A stretch of 64,000 bases of DNA from Thermus thermophilus HB8. Its GTDB lineage: Bacteria; Deinococcota; Deinococci; Deinococcales; Thermaceae. Location of the stretch: positions 1,426,469 to 1,490,468 of the forward strand of contig NC_006461.1 in the NCBI RefSeq assembly GCF_000091545.1, read 5' to 3'. The notes under the pieces are model-generated. The model was not told the origin of the DNA. It saw nothing but the letters and a program-made list of their open reading frames with translations, and made no database searches. Position numbers and translations under genes: made by a program. Of the stretch, positions 42,956-50,909 are shown piece by piece (within the stretch, counting starts at the first letter, position 1; each line of letters starts with the position of its first letter).

Positions 42956-44479
42956 ATGGATGTCCCGGCCTTCCGCGAGCGCCTTCTTCGCCTCGCCCCC
43001 AAAGACCCCCTCGTCCTCGCCGTCTCCGGGGGCGGGGACTCCGTGGCCCTGGCCCTCCTGGTGAAGGAAGCAGGGCGCCAGGCGGTGGTGGCCCACCTGG
43101 ACCACGGCCTGCGCCCGGAAAGCCCCCTGGACCAGGCCTTCGTCCGGGCCCTGGCGGAAAGGCTGGGCTTCCCCTTCTTCACCGAGCGGGTGGAGGTGGC
43201 CCGGATCGCCCAGGCCCGGGGCGAGAACCTGGAGGCGGTGGCCCGGGAAGTGCGCTACGCCTTCCTCCACCGGGTGGCCCGGGAGGTGGGGGCCCGGGCG
43301 ATCCTCACCGCCCACACCCTGGACGACCAGGCGGAGACCGTGCTCCTCCAGCTCCTCCAGGGGACCGCCCGGGCCACGGGCATCCGGGAGCGGGAGGGGA
43401 TCGTGGTCCGCCCCCTTTTGGCCCACACCCGGGAGGAGCTTCGGGCCTACCTCCGGGCCCGAGGAGAGGCCTGGCGCGAGGACCCCACGAACCAGGACCC
43501 CGCCCTGGACCGGAACTTCCTCCGGCTCTTCGTCTTTCCCCTCCTGGAGGAGCGCTTTCCCGCGGCCAAGCGCGCCCTGGCCCGCTTCGCCGAGGCCCGG
43601 GCCGAGGAGGAAGGGGTCCTGGAGCGCCAGGCCGAGGCCCGGCTCCTCCCCGACCCCCGCTTCTTCGTCCCCGCCTTCCGGGCGGCGCCCCTCCTCGAGG
43701 CTCCCCTGGCGGTGCGCCGCCGGGCCTTGAGGCGGCTTCTGGAAAAGCTCGGCCTTAGGCCGGAGGCCCGCCTCGTCCTCCTCCTGGAGGAGGCCCTCCG
43801 CGGCCGGCCCCAGACCCTCCCGGGGGGCGTCCTGGCCCGGCGCAAGGGGGGCACCCTCTTCCTCCTCCCCCCAAGGCCCCGCCTGCCCCTGCCCCCGGGG
43901 TTCCGCCGCCCCGCGCCCGGGGACTACCTGGAGCGGCCTTCCGGGAGGAAGCGCCTCGTGGACTTCCTGGCGGAAAAAGGAGTCCCCCGGGAGCTCAAGC
44001 CCCTCTGGCCCGTGCGCGCCGAGGGCAACCGGGTGGTGGAGGTCCTGGGCCTTTACCCGCCCCCTCCCGAGGAGGCCCACATGGCGGAGGCCTTGGCGGA
44101 GGCGGCCTCGGCCTTCCGGGAAGGGGAGGTGCCGGTGGGGGCGGTCCTCGTCCTCCCGGGCCGCGTCCTCCGGGCCCACAACCGGGTGGAGGGGCTAAGG
44201 GACCCCACGGCCCACGCGGAGATGCTCCTCCTTAGGGAGGCGGGGCCCGAGGCCCGGGGCGGGCGGCTTTACGTGACCCTCGAGCCCTGCCTCATGTGCC
44301 ACCACGCCCTGGCCCAGGCGGGGGTGGAAGTGGTCTACGGGGCGGAAAACCTCAAGGAAGGCGCCCTCACCCGCTTCGGCCTCCCCACCCGGGCCCGGGG
44401 TGGTGTGCGGGAAAGGGAGTGTGCTAAGCTCTTAAGGGACTTCTTCGCCCGGCTCAGGGAGGGGTGCCGGAGCGGTTGA
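42956..44479 (+). CDS. tilS: TilS-TadA fusion: tRNA(Ile)-lysidine synthetase / tRNA adenosine deaminase
   Basis: A 507-residue two-enzyme fusion. Residues 1 to about 370 are TilS: the PP-loop VLAVSGGGDSVALALL, VAHLDHGLRPES, and the C-terminal part to about 370. TilS makes lysidine at the C34 of tRNA-Ile(CAU). From residue 376 (MAEALAEAASAFREGEVPVG) the protein is a complete TadA deaminase with HAEM zinc ligand/catalytic Glu and PCLMC. TadA converts A34 to inosine in tRNA-Arg(ACG). The start lies 20 bases after the element's right repeat. The 3' end overlaps tRNA-Ser by 22 bases. Confidence 0.95.
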   Translation: MDVPAFRERLLRLAPKDPLVLAVSGGGDSVALALLVKEAGRQAVVAHLDHGLRPESPLDQAFVRALAERLGFPFFTERVEVARIAQARGENLEAVAREVRYAFLHRVAREVGARAILTAHTLDDQAETVLLQLLQGTARATGIREREGIVVRPLLAHTREELRAYLRARGEAWREDPTNQDPALDRNFLRLFVFPLLEERFPAAKRALARFAEARAEEEGVLERQAEARLLPDPRFFVPAFRAAPLLEAPLAVRRRALRRLLEKLGLRPEARLVLLLEEALRGRPQTLPGGVLARRKGGTLFLLPPRPRLPLPPGFRRPAPGDYLERPSGRKRLVDFLAEKGVPRELKPLWPVRAEGNRVVEVLGLYPPPPEEAHMAEALAEAASAFREGEVPVGAVLVLPGRVLRAHNRVEGLRDPTAHAEMLLLREAGPEARGGRLYVTLEPCLMCHHALAQAGVEVVYGAENLKEGALTRFGLPTRARGGVRERECAKLLRDFFARLREGCRSG

Positions 44480-44549
44480 ACGGGCCGGTCTCGAAAACCG
44501 GTAGGCCCCTCGCGGGGCCTCGCGGGTTCGAATCCCGCCCCCTCCGCCA
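44458..44549 (+). tRNA. tRNA-Ser (anticodon CGA)
   Basis: A 92-base class II tRNA with long variable arm. Acceptor GGAGGGG/CCCCTCC, anticodon loop CTCGAAA (CGA, reads UCG), variable arm GGCCCCTCGCGGGGCC-like stem, T-loop TTCGAAT, discriminator G and encoded CCA. Its first 22 bases lie inside the end of the tilS-tadA coding sequence. Confidence 0.93.
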
Positions 44550-44589
44550 AAAGGGATGGAGGCGGCTTCTGGCCGCCTCCATCCCTTTT
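44549..44589 (+). terminator. Strong rho-independent terminator after tRNA-Ser
   Basis: An 18-bp perfect stem (44549-44566 with 44572-44589), 5-base loop and a final TTTT. The stem begins at the last base of the tRNA CCA. Confidence 0.85.
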
Positions 44590-44620
44590 CCCTCGTCCCG
44601 CTTGGGCTTTTGCGGGGTGC

Positions 44621-45061
44621 TCAGAAGCGGTAGCCCACCTTGAACTGGGCGGCGAGCGTCCCGCCCGCAAGGCCCAGGTCGGCGCCCACGAAGGCGGGCG
44701 CGTTCAGGAACTGGGCCAGGTCGTACTCGGCGTCGGCGCGGAAGTAGAGGCCCAGGTTGGCGAAGCTGAAGCCGGGAAGCGCCACCCCGAGGCCTACCCC
44801 CGCCTTAAGCCCTTCGGCCACCGGGTAGAGGTAGCGGAAGAGGAAGGCGCCGTTCAGGCTTCCACCCAGGGTGTAGGCCAGGTCCAAGGCGGGGCGCACC
44901 TCCCCCACGGGGGGCTGGAAGAGGAGGCAGTGCCAGGAAAGCTCCCCGCCAAACCCCTGGGTCCCGCCCACGAGGGCGAAGGAGGGCTTCAGGTTCTCCA
45001 CCGAGAACTGGGCCGAGGCCAGGCCCAGAAGCAGAACCGCGGTCGCCAAAAGCTTCCTCAT
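44621..45061 (-). CDS. Exported small beta-barrel-like protein
   Basis: A 146-residue protein with a clear signal peptide (MRKLLATAVLLLGLASA). The mature part is rich in alternating hydrophobic and Gly/aromatic residues (LDLAYTLGGSLNGAFLFRYL, FANLGLYFRADAEYDLAQFL) and ends in VGYRF, the terminal Phe typical of outer-membrane barrels. Function is unknown. It has its own promoter within the upstream gene (45080-45108) and a GGGAGGT ribosome-binding site; the ATG overlaps the upstream stop (ATGA). Confidence 0.75.
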   Translation of the reverse strand: MRKLLATAVLLLGLASAQFSVENLKPSFALVGGTQGFGGELSWHCLLFQPPVGEVRPALDLAYTLGGSLNGAFLFRYLYPVAEGLKAGVGLGVALPGFSFANLGLYFRADAEYDLAQFLNAPAFVGADLGLAGGTLAAQFKVGYRF

Positions 45062-45453
45062 AGGTTACCTCCCAGGTCTATGTTACCATAGCTAAGCTTA
45101 CTTGACAAGACCTCTGCAACCTCCACCCCCTCCGCCGGGAGGGCGCGGAGGCCCAGGGCCTCGAGGTGAGGCCCGAGGGCAAGCCCCAAGCCCCGGAGGA
45201 GGACCCAGGGGGCGCCCAGGTTCATCATGACCGCGAAGCCCGCGACGAAGTGGGCGAGCTCCTCGGGGGCCATCCTCGGCCCCTCGGTCCTGCCGTACCC
45301 GGGCAGGTCCAGGAGGTAGAAGGCGTACCCCTCGGGGAGGGCCTCAGGCCAGCGGGAGGCTTCCTCGGCCACCAGGAGGACGGGAGGCCCCTTCCCCACC
45401 CGGTCAAAGACCAGGTTCAGGCCGTAGAGGTGGAGGTAGCCCGCACGCCTCAT
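45058..45453 (-). CDS. Truncated alpha/beta-hydrolase-like protein
   Basis: A 131-residue protein resembling the front half of an alpha/beta hydrolase: LVFDRVGKGPPVLLVAEEAS, AFYLLDLPGYGRTEGPRMAP and LAHFVAGFAVMMNL. The usual nucleophile elbow GxSxG is replaced by VLLRGLGLALG, so no catalytic Ser is visible. The Asp and His parts are missing. It may be a non-catalytic or degenerate member. It overlaps the full-length hydrolase upstream by four bases. Confidence 0.7.
   Translation of the reverse strand: MRRAGYLHLYGLNLVFDRVGKGPPVLLVAEEASRWPEALPEGYAFYLLDLPGYGRTEGPRMAPEELAHFVAGFAVMMNLGAPWVLLRGLGLALGPHLEALGLRALPAEGVEVAEVLSSKLSYGNIDLGGNL
45080..45108 (-). promoter_or_regulatory. Promoter of the exported protein gene
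   Basis: On the minus strand TTGTCA (45108-45103), 17 bases, TAACAT (45085-45080), inside the end of the preceding gene, followed by GGGAGGT and the ATG at 45061. Confidence 0.6.
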
Positions 45454-46082
45454 AAGGCGAGCCCCCCGGGCAGGGGCCTGAACCCCTCCCCCAGGAGGAA
45501 GTCCGCCACCAGGTCCCGGACCTCCTCCTGGGCCTCCCAGGGCACGAGGTGCCCGGCCTCGTCCACCACGAAGCGGAGGGCCTCCCCCTTGGCGAAGTCG
45601 GCCACCTTGGCCCCGTGAAGGGGCGGGGTGAAGGCGTCCAGGGCCCCCTGGACCACGAGGACCCGGGCCGCGGTGCCCCTAAGCCAGCGCCTTTCGTCGG
45701 CGAGGGCCTCGAGGCGGCCAAGCCACCGCCAAAGCCCCGCCTCGCTCAGGCCCTCCTTCCAGGCCTCGTAGACCTCCTCGCTCCCCGCGCTTAAGGCCCC
45801 GAAGAAGAGGGCCCGGCCCACCCGGGCAAACCCCTCCACCCCGCCCCGCTCCAGGCCGAAGCGCAAGGCGCCAAGCCGCGCCGAAAGCAGCGCGTCCCGG
45901 AAGAGGACCGGGGAGAGGAGGACGAGGCTTCTCGCCCCCTCCTGGAAGGCCACCTTTAGCGCGTCCAAGGCCCCCTCGGCGAAGGCCACGAGGTGGAGCC
46001 CTTCCTCCGAGGGGAGGTCCAAGAGGAAGTCCAGCCCCGCCGGGGGGGCGAGGAGGCCGGGGAAGAGCCGGATCTCGCCCAC
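45450..46082 (-). CDS. Alpha/beta-fold hydrolase
   Basis: A 210-residue compact hydrolase of the BioH/MenH-like group. HLVAFAEGALDALKVA occupies the nucleophile-elbow position but reads AFAEG, with Glu where Ser is usual, so catalysis is uncertain. VLVVQGALDAFTPP has the acid-loop Asp and DEAGHLVPWEAQEEV the His. The GTG start at 46082 is chosen because a TATAAA hexamer ends six bases upstream; the longer frame would cover the divergent gene. Substrate is unknown. Confidence 0.8.
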   Translation of the reverse strand: MGEIRLFPGLLAPPAGLDFLLDLPSEEGLHLVAFAEGALDALKVAFQEGARSLVLLSPVLFRDALLSARLGALRFGLERGGVEGFARVGRALFFGALSAGSEEVYEAWKEGLSEAGLWRWLGRLEALADERRWLRGTAARVLVVQGALDAFTPPLHGAKVADFAKGEALRFVVDEAGHLVPWEAQEEVRDLVADFLLGEGFRPLPGGLAL

Positions 46083-46088
46083 GGCCCC

Positions 46089-46096
46089 TTTATACT
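46089..46096. promoter_or_regulatory. Bidirectional leaderless promoter, hydrolase / thioesterase
   Basis: TTTATACT carries TATACT on plus (46091-46096) and TATAAA on minus (46094-46089). Plus ATG 46104 is seven bases away, minus GTG 46082 six bases away. Confidence 0.6.
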
Positions 46097-46103
46097 CCAG
46101 GGC

Positions 46104-46517
46104 ATGGAGGTCAAGGCCTTCCTGGAGCGGGAAACCTTGGACCGGACCCTGGGGGTCCGCTACCTCAAGGCGGAGAAGGACGAGGTGGTGGCGGAGCTTG
46201 TGGTGACGCCCAAGGTCCACCAGCCCTTCGGCTTCCTCCACGGGGGGGCCACGGTGGCCCTGGCGGAAAGCGTGGCGAGCGTGGGGGGGTTCCTGAACTG
46301 CCCTCCGGGGCACGCCGCCTTCGGGCTGGAGATCAACTGCAACCACCTCCGCAAGAAGCGGGAGGGGACGATCCGGGCCGTGGGGAGGCCCCTCCACGTG
46401 GGCCGCACCACCCAGGTCTGGGAGGTGAAGGTCTACGACGAGGAAGGGCGCCTGGTGGCCGCAAGCCGCTGCACCCTGGCCGTGGTCCCCCTAGAACCAG
46501 CCAAGGAGCCAGCGTAG
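46104..46517 (+). CDS. Hotdog-fold PaaI/YdiI-like thioesterase
   Basis: A 137-residue hotdog protein: TPKVHQPFGFLHGGATVALAE has the His-Gly-Gly motif with Glu as catalytic candidate, SVGGFLNCPPGHAAFGLEIN is the core strand and LHVGRTTQVWEVKVYDEEG the later strands. Family members hydrolyse acyl-CoA thioesters, for example phenylacetyl-CoA or DHNA-CoA. The start is fixed by a TATACT hexamer 7 bases upstream. It overlaps the convergent dipeptidase by 27 bases. Confidence 0.9.
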   Translation: MEVKAFLERETLDRTLGVRYLKAEKDEVVAELVVTPKVHQPFGFLHGGATVALAESVASVGGFLNCPPGHAAFGLEINCNHLRKKREGTIRAVGRPLHVGRTTQVWEVKVYDEEGRLVAASRCTLAVVPLEPAKEPA

Positions 46518-47453
46518 CCAGTTCCCGCCCAAAAACCCCTCGTCCCCTAAGGCGCGGAGGTCCCGGTGCCGGTCCAGGCCCTGGGGCACGGCCTCGAGGC
46601 CGAACCCCCCGTCCCAGTCCGTGCCCAGGCCCACCCGCCCCCCGCCCATGAGGGCCTCGGCGTGGGCCTTGTGCCGGAAAAAGGCCTCCAGGGGAAGCCG
46701 CGCCATCCCCCGCTTCCAGGCGGGGTCTAAAAAGGCGTTAAAGGGCACGAGGCCCAAAACCCCCTCCCGCCCGGCCAGGGCCCGCAAGAGCCCGTCGGAG
46801 AGGTGCCTCTCGGAGGGCACCAGGGCGCGGCAGTTGGCGTGGGTGGCGCACACGGGGCCTTCGTAAACCCTTAGGGCCTCCCAGGCCGCTTCCTCCGCCA
46901 GGTGGGAGAGGTCCAGGGCCACGCCCAAAGCCGCCATCGCCTCGAGGAGGGCCCGCCCCTTGGCCGTGAGGGGGCCAGGCTCGGCGTTCCCGCCGGCGTA
47001 GGCGTTTCCCGTGGCCCAGGTGAGGGAGAGGAGCCTGAGGCCCCGCTTGCGCAAGGGGCGGAGGTCCTCGGGGGCTTCCAGGGCGTGGGCCCCCTCCAGG
47101 AGGAGGACGAGGCCCAAGACGCCGTCTTGGGGGAAGCGCTCCAGGTGGGCCAAGAGGTCCTCCCGCTCCCTTAGGACCCTCACGAGGCCCCGCCTCTCCC
47201 AGGCCTCGTAGAGGGCGAGCTGGGCGTAGACCTCCTCCTCCCAGTCCTCCTGTGCCCCTTCCCGAGGGTCCACGAAGAGGGTGGCGAAGGCGAGGGCCAC
47301 CCCCGCCTCCTTAAGGCTCGGGAGGGTGACCAGGGGGGTGTCGGGGTGGGGGTCCTGGGCGCGGAGGGCCTCCAAGGGGAGGGTGAGGTCCCGCCCTAAG
47401 GCGCGGGCGTTCCAGGCCAGGTCCAGGTGGGCGTCCACCAGGAAGGGAGGCAC
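46491..47453 (-). CDS. Membrane dipeptidase (peptidase M19)
   Basis: A 320-residue zinc dipeptidase. VDAHLDLAWNAR has the first metal His-x-Asp, LLLEGAHALE the bridging Glu, and VALDLSHLAEEAAWEAL with VCATHANCRALVPSERHLSD the later His ligands. VGLGTDWDGGFGLEAVP is the typical C-terminal Asp segment. No signal peptide is seen. The GTG start at 47453 lies six bases after a TAGACT hexamer, again a leaderless arrangement, sharing the promoter with uvrC. Confidence 0.9.
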   Translation of the reverse strand: MPPFLVDAHLDLAWNARALGRDLTLPLEALRAQDPHPDTPLVTLPSLKEAGVALAFATLFVDPREGAQEDWEEEVYAQLALYEAWERRGLVRVLREREDLLAHLERFPQDGVLGLVLLLEGAHALEAPEDLRPLRKRGLRLLSLTWATGNAYAGGNAEPGPLTAKGRALLEAMAALGVALDLSHLAEEAAWEALRVYEGPVCATHANCRALVPSERHLSDGLLRALAGREGVLGLVPFNAFLDPAWKRGMARLPLEAFFRHKAHAEALMGGGRVGLGTDWDGGFGLEAVPQGLDRHRDLRALGDEGFLGGNWLRWLLGWF

Positions 47454-47459
47454 GGGGAA

Positions 47460-47469
47460 AGTCTACAAT
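47460..47469. promoter_or_regulatory. Bidirectional leaderless promoter, dipeptidase / uvrC
   Basis: AGTCTACAAT contains TAGACT on minus (47465-47460) and TACAAT on plus (47464-47469), sharing two bases. Minus GTG 47453 and plus GTG 47476 are each six bases away. Confidence 0.6.
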
Positions 47470-47475
47470 GGGGGC

Positions 47476-49248
47476 GTGCGGGCCCAAGACCTCCCTCCCC
47501 TTCCCGAGACCCCCGGGGTCTACCTGTGGAAGCGGGGGGAGGAGGTGCTCTACGTGGGCAAGGCCAAGAGCCTCCGCGCCCGGGTGAAAAGCTACTTCCA
47601 CGCCGAGGGCAAGGCGAGGCGCATCGCCGAGGAGGCCACAGGGCTAGACTTCATCGCCACCCGGGACGAGGTGGAGGCCCTCCTCCTCGAGGCCAACCTC
47701 ATCAAGGCCCACCGCCCCCTCTACAACGTCCTCCTCAAGGACGACAAGCACTACCCCTTCCTCAAGCTCACCAACGAGCCCTTCCCCACCCTCCTCGTGG
47801 TGCGCCGGGTGGAGGAGGACGGGGCCAAGTACTACGGGCCCTTCCCCGAGGCGGGGGCGCTTCGCCGCATCAAGACCCTCATAGACCGCCTCTTCCCCTT
47901 GCGCAAGAACTCGGGCTACCCCATGAAAAGGAGGCGCTACCCCTGCCTGAACTACAGCATGGGCCGCTGCCTCGCCCCTTGCGTGGGGAAGGCGGACCCA
48001 GAGGCCTACCAGGAGGTGGTGCGCCAGGTGGAGGCGGTCCTCGAGGGCCGGGTGGACGGGCTCCTTCAGGAGCTCGAGGCCAAGATGCGGGAGGCGGCGA
48101 GAAGGCTTGAGTTTGAGCGGGCGGCGGAGATCCGCGACCAGATGGAGGCCCTAAGGGCCTTCTTCTCCACGGACCAGCAGGCCTTTGACCCGGAGATGGG
48201 GGACCTGGACTTTCTGGGGATGGCCCGCTCCGGGGCCCTCGCCGTGGTGCAGCTCTACCAGGTGCGCTCCGGGCGGATCCTCGGCCGCATCAGCCGCGTG
48301 GTGGAGAAGGAGGAGGCCACGGACGAGGAAATCCTCTGGGCCTTCCTCCGGGACCACTACCTGGAGGCCTCCCCCCTCCCCCCCCTCGTCCTCCTCCCCT
48401 TCCCCCTGGAGGACCTGGAAAGCCTCGCCGAGCTCCTCAAGCGCCGCGCGGGGCGGAAGGTGGAGCTTAGGGTGCCGAAGAAGGGGGAGAAGGCGCGGCT
48501 CTTGGAACTCGCCGAAAGGAACGCCCGCCTCGCCTTGGAGACCGAGCTCAAGCTCCGGGAAAGGCGGGGGGAGCACCCTGCCCTCAAGGCCCTCCAGGAC
48601 CTCCTGGGGCTTCCCGCCCGCCCCTGGCGCCTCGAGGGCTACGACATAAGCCACCTCCAGGGCCAGGCCCGGGTCTTCTCCATCGCCGTCTTTGAGGGGG
48701 GAAGGCCCAAGCGGCAGGAGTACCGCAGGATGCGCCTCAAGGCGGGGAACGACGACTACGCCGCCATGGAGGAAGGGGTCTTCCGCCGCTACACGGGAAG
48801 CCTCAAGGACCTTCCCCTCCCCGACCTCCTCCTCATTGACGGGGGAGTGGGCCAGGTGCGGGCGGCGGCAAGGGCCCTGGAGCGGGCGGGCCTCAGGCTT
48901 CCCCTGGTGGGCCTCGCCAAGGGGGAGGAGGTCCTGGTCACGCCGGAAGGGCGGGAGCTCCGCCTCCCCCTCACCCACCCGGCCCTGCAGCTTCTCATCC
49001 ACCTCCGGGACGAGGCCCACCAAAACGGCCTCCGCTACCACCGGAAGCGGCGGAGCGAGGAGCTTTTCCGGGTCCTCCAGGGCATCCCCGGGATCGGGGA
49101 GAAAAGGAGGCGGCTCCTCTTGGAGCGCTACGGGGGGCTAAGGGCCCTCAAGGAGGCCCCCCTGGAGGAGCTCGCCCGGCTTCCCGGGATGAGCCTCGAG
49201 GCCGCCCGGGCCCTCAAGGCGGCCCTGGCCGAGGAGGAGCCCGCCTGA
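47476..49248 (+). CDS. uvrC: Excinuclease ABC subunit C
   Basis: Makes both incisions in nucleotide excision repair. 590 residues. The GIY-YIG domain opens with PLPETPGVYLWKRGEEVLYVGKAKSLRARV. A Cys-rich YPCLNYSMGRCLAPC segment, the UvrB-interacting UVR helix pair near residue 200, an RNase H-like domain (GYDISHLQGQARVFSIAVFE and DYAAMEEGVFRRY) and a C-terminal helix-hairpin-helix (IPGIGEKRRRLLLERYGG) follow. The GTG 47476 start is supported by the -10 hexamer; the longer frame is antisense to the dipeptidase. Confidence 0.96.
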   Translation: MRAQDLPPLPETPGVYLWKRGEEVLYVGKAKSLRARVKSYFHAEGKARRIAEEATGLDFIATRDEVEALLLEANLIKAHRPLYNVLLKDDKHYPFLKLTNEPFPTLLVVRRVEEDGAKYYGPFPEAGALRRIKTLIDRLFPLRKNSGYPMKRRRYPCLNYSMGRCLAPCVGKADPEAYQEVVRQVEAVLEGRVDGLLQELEAKMREAARRLEFERAAEIRDQMEALRAFFSTDQQAFDPEMGDLDFLGMARSGALAVVQLYQVRSGRILGRISRVVEKEEATDEEILWAFLRDHYLEASPLPPLVLLPFPLEDLESLAELLKRRAGRKVELRVPKKGEKARLLELAERNARLALETELKLRERRGEHPALKALQDLLGLPARPWRLEGYDISHLQGQARVFSIAVFEGGRPKRQEYRRMRLKAGNDDYAAMEEGVFRRYTGSLKDLPLPDLLLIDGGVGQVRAAARALERAGLRLPLVGLAKGEEVLVTPEGRELRLPLTHPALQLLIHLRDEAHQNGLRYHRKRRSEELFRVLQGIPGIGEKRRRLLLERYGGLRALKEAPLEELARLPGMSLEAARALKAALAEEEPA

Positions 49249-49267
49249 CACCACCTGCGCCCCAAAA

Positions 49268-49295
49268 GGGCCTCCCCAAGCCTTGGTCCGGGCCC
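49268..49295. terminator. Possible bidirectional terminator between uvrC and prs
   Basis: GGGCC/GGCCC outer and CCAAG/CTTGG inner pairs form an interrupted hairpin between the convergent genes. The apical loop would be one base unless inner pairs open, so confidence is low. A related CTAGTCCGGGC segment follows purB at 13348. Confidence 0.35.
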
Positions 49296-49310
49296 ATGTG
49301 CGGGCGCACC

Positions 49311-50234
49311 TCAGATGAGGGCGCTCACCGACTGGTTGGTGTGGACGTGGCGGATGGCCTGGGCCAGAAGCTCGGCGGTGGAGAGCACCGTGTAGCCCCC
49401 GTCCTTTAGGGGGATGGTGTCGGTGAACACCACCTCGCGGACGGCGGGGTGGGCGAGGTTCTCCTTGGCCCCCCCCACCAGGACGGCGTGGGTGGCCATG
49501 ACCACCACCTCGGGGAGGGCCCCCGCCTGGAGGAGGGCCTCCACCCCCCGCCTTATCGTCCCCCCGGTGGAGACGATGTCGTCCACCAGGATGGGCCTTT
49601 TCCCCTCCACGTCGCCGATGACGTAGGTCACGGAGGTCTCCCGGGGCCCGAGGCGCCTTTTGGCCAGCATGGCGAGGGGAAGGCCGAGCCTTTCCGCAAG
49701 CCTTCTCGCCTCCTCGGCCCGGCCCGCGTCCGGGGAGACCACCACGGCGTTTTCCACGTACCCCTTTTCCCGGAGGTAGCGGGCGAAGAGGCGCACGGCG
49801 GAGAGGTGGTCCACGGGGATGTCAAAGAAGCCCTGGATCTGGGGGGCGTGGAGGTCAATGGCGATGACCCGCTCCACCCCCACCCTCTCCAAAAGCCCCG
49901 CCACCAGCCTGGCGCTGATGGGCTCGCGCCCCTCCGTCTGCTTGTCCTGGCGGGCGTAGCCGAAGTAGGGGATGACGGCGTTGATGCGCCCCGCCGAGCT
50001 CCGCCTGGCGGCGTCGGCGAGGAGGAGGAGCTCCATCAGGTGGTCGTTCACCGGGGGGCAGGTGGGCTGGATGAGGTAGACGTCCTCCCCGCGGACGCTC
50101 TCAAGAAGCCTGACCCGCACCTCCCCGTCGGGAAAGCGGTCCACCAGGGCCTTGCCCAAGGGCACCCCCAGGGCCTCCGCCACCCGCCGGGCCAAGTCGG
50201 GGTGGGCGCTCCCCGAGAAGAGCCGGATTTCCAT
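49311..50234 (-). CDS. prs: Ribose-phosphate pyrophosphokinase
   Basis: Makes PRPP from ribose-5-phosphate and ATP, the precursor for the purF reaction in this window. 307 residues. RFPDGEVRVRLLESVRGEDVY, IPYFGYARQDKQTEGREPIS, IDLHAPQIQGFFDIPVDHL and the PRPP motif ILVDDIVSTGGTI are all present. The ATG at 50234 has a GGAGGGGG site upstream. It follows the pfs gene by 12 bases on the same strand. Confidence 0.96.
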   Translation of the reverse strand: MEIRLFSGSAHPDLARRVAEALGVPLGKALVDRFPDGEVRVRLLESVRGEDVYLIQPTCPPVNDHLMELLLLADAARRSSAGRINAVIPYFGYARQDKQTEGREPISARLVAGLLERVGVERVIAIDLHAPQIQGFFDIPVDHLSAVRLFARYLREKGYVENAVVVSPDAGRAEEARRLAERLGLPLAMLAKRRLGPRETSVTYVIGDVEGKRPILVDDIVSTGGTIRRGVEALLQAGALPEVVVMATHAVLVGGAKENLAHPAVREVVFTDTIPLKDGGYTVLSTAELLAQAIRHVHTNQSVSALI

Positions 50235-50246
50235 GGAACCCCCTCC

Positions 50247-50909
50247 TCACTCTACCAGGGCCCGGGCGAGGAGCCCAAGGCGCCTTGCGGCCTCCCGCAA
50301 AAAGGCCTGGAAGTCCAAGGCCGCCCCCTCCCCGGCCCCGTCCGTCACCACGCGCAGGAGGACCATGGGGTGGCGGAAGCGCCAGGCCACCATGAGGGCC
50401 GCGGCCCCCTCCATCTCCACGGCGTCCGCCCCGTGGAGGGCGCGAAGCCTTTCCGCCTCCTCCCTTTGGGCCAGAAAGCGGTCCCCCGTGGCCACCACCC
50501 CCCGCCGGAAGGGAAGGCCCAAGGCCAGGGCGGCCTTCTCCGCCCGGGCGAGGAGGGCGGGGTCCGAGGGGAAGAAGGCCACCCCAAAGGCGGTCTCCCC
50601 CGGCTTGCGGCCGAAGGGGGTGAGGTCCACGTCCCACTGGACCGCCTTCTCCGCCAGGAGGAGGTCCAAGGCGCGGAGGGAAGGGTCCAGGGCCCCCGCC
50701 ACCCCCAGGAAGAAGCTCTCCGAGGGGCGGAAGCGGGTGAGGACGTGGGCCACGGCCAGGGCGGCCGCCACCTTGCCCACGCCCGTTTCCGCCACCAAGA
50801 CCCCCTCGCCCCGGTGGAGGGGGAAGGGGGCCTCCAAGGCCTCCCCCGCCCCCAAAGCCTCCCGGAGGGCGGAGGCCTCCTCGGGCTCGGCGGCGAAGAA
50901 GGCGGTCAC
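50247..50909 (-). CDS. MTA/SAH nucleosidase-type phosphorylase-family protein
   Basis: A 220-residue purine-nucleoside phosphorylase superfamily protein. GVLVAETGVGKVAAALAVAH is the N-terminal glycine-rich region, GVVATGDRFLA matches the nucleosidase SGDxF region, DAVEMEGAAALMVAWRF is the ribose-binding MEGAA motif and RVVTDGAGEG the catalytic Asp region. Overlap with luxS by GTGA points to S-adenosylhomocysteine nucleosidase (Pfs), which makes the LuxS substrate. Futalosine hydrolase is an alternative from the same family. Confidence 0.82.
   Translation of the reverse strand: MTAFFAAEPEEASALREALGAGEALEAPFPLHRGEGVLVAETGVGKVAAALAVAHVLTRFRPSESFFLGVAGALDPSLRALDLLLAEKAVQWDVDLTPFGRKPGETAFGVAFFPSDPALLARAEKAALALGLPFRRGVVATGDRFLAQREEAERLRALHGADAVEMEGAAALMVAWRFRHPMVLLRVVTDGAGEGAALDFQAFLREAARRLGLLARALVE

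Noticed and set aside
42464..43064. Small plus-strand open frames in the element's right end
   Set aside because: They run through degenerate repeats, the attachment repeat and into tilS in another frame, without ribosome-binding sites or plausible folds.
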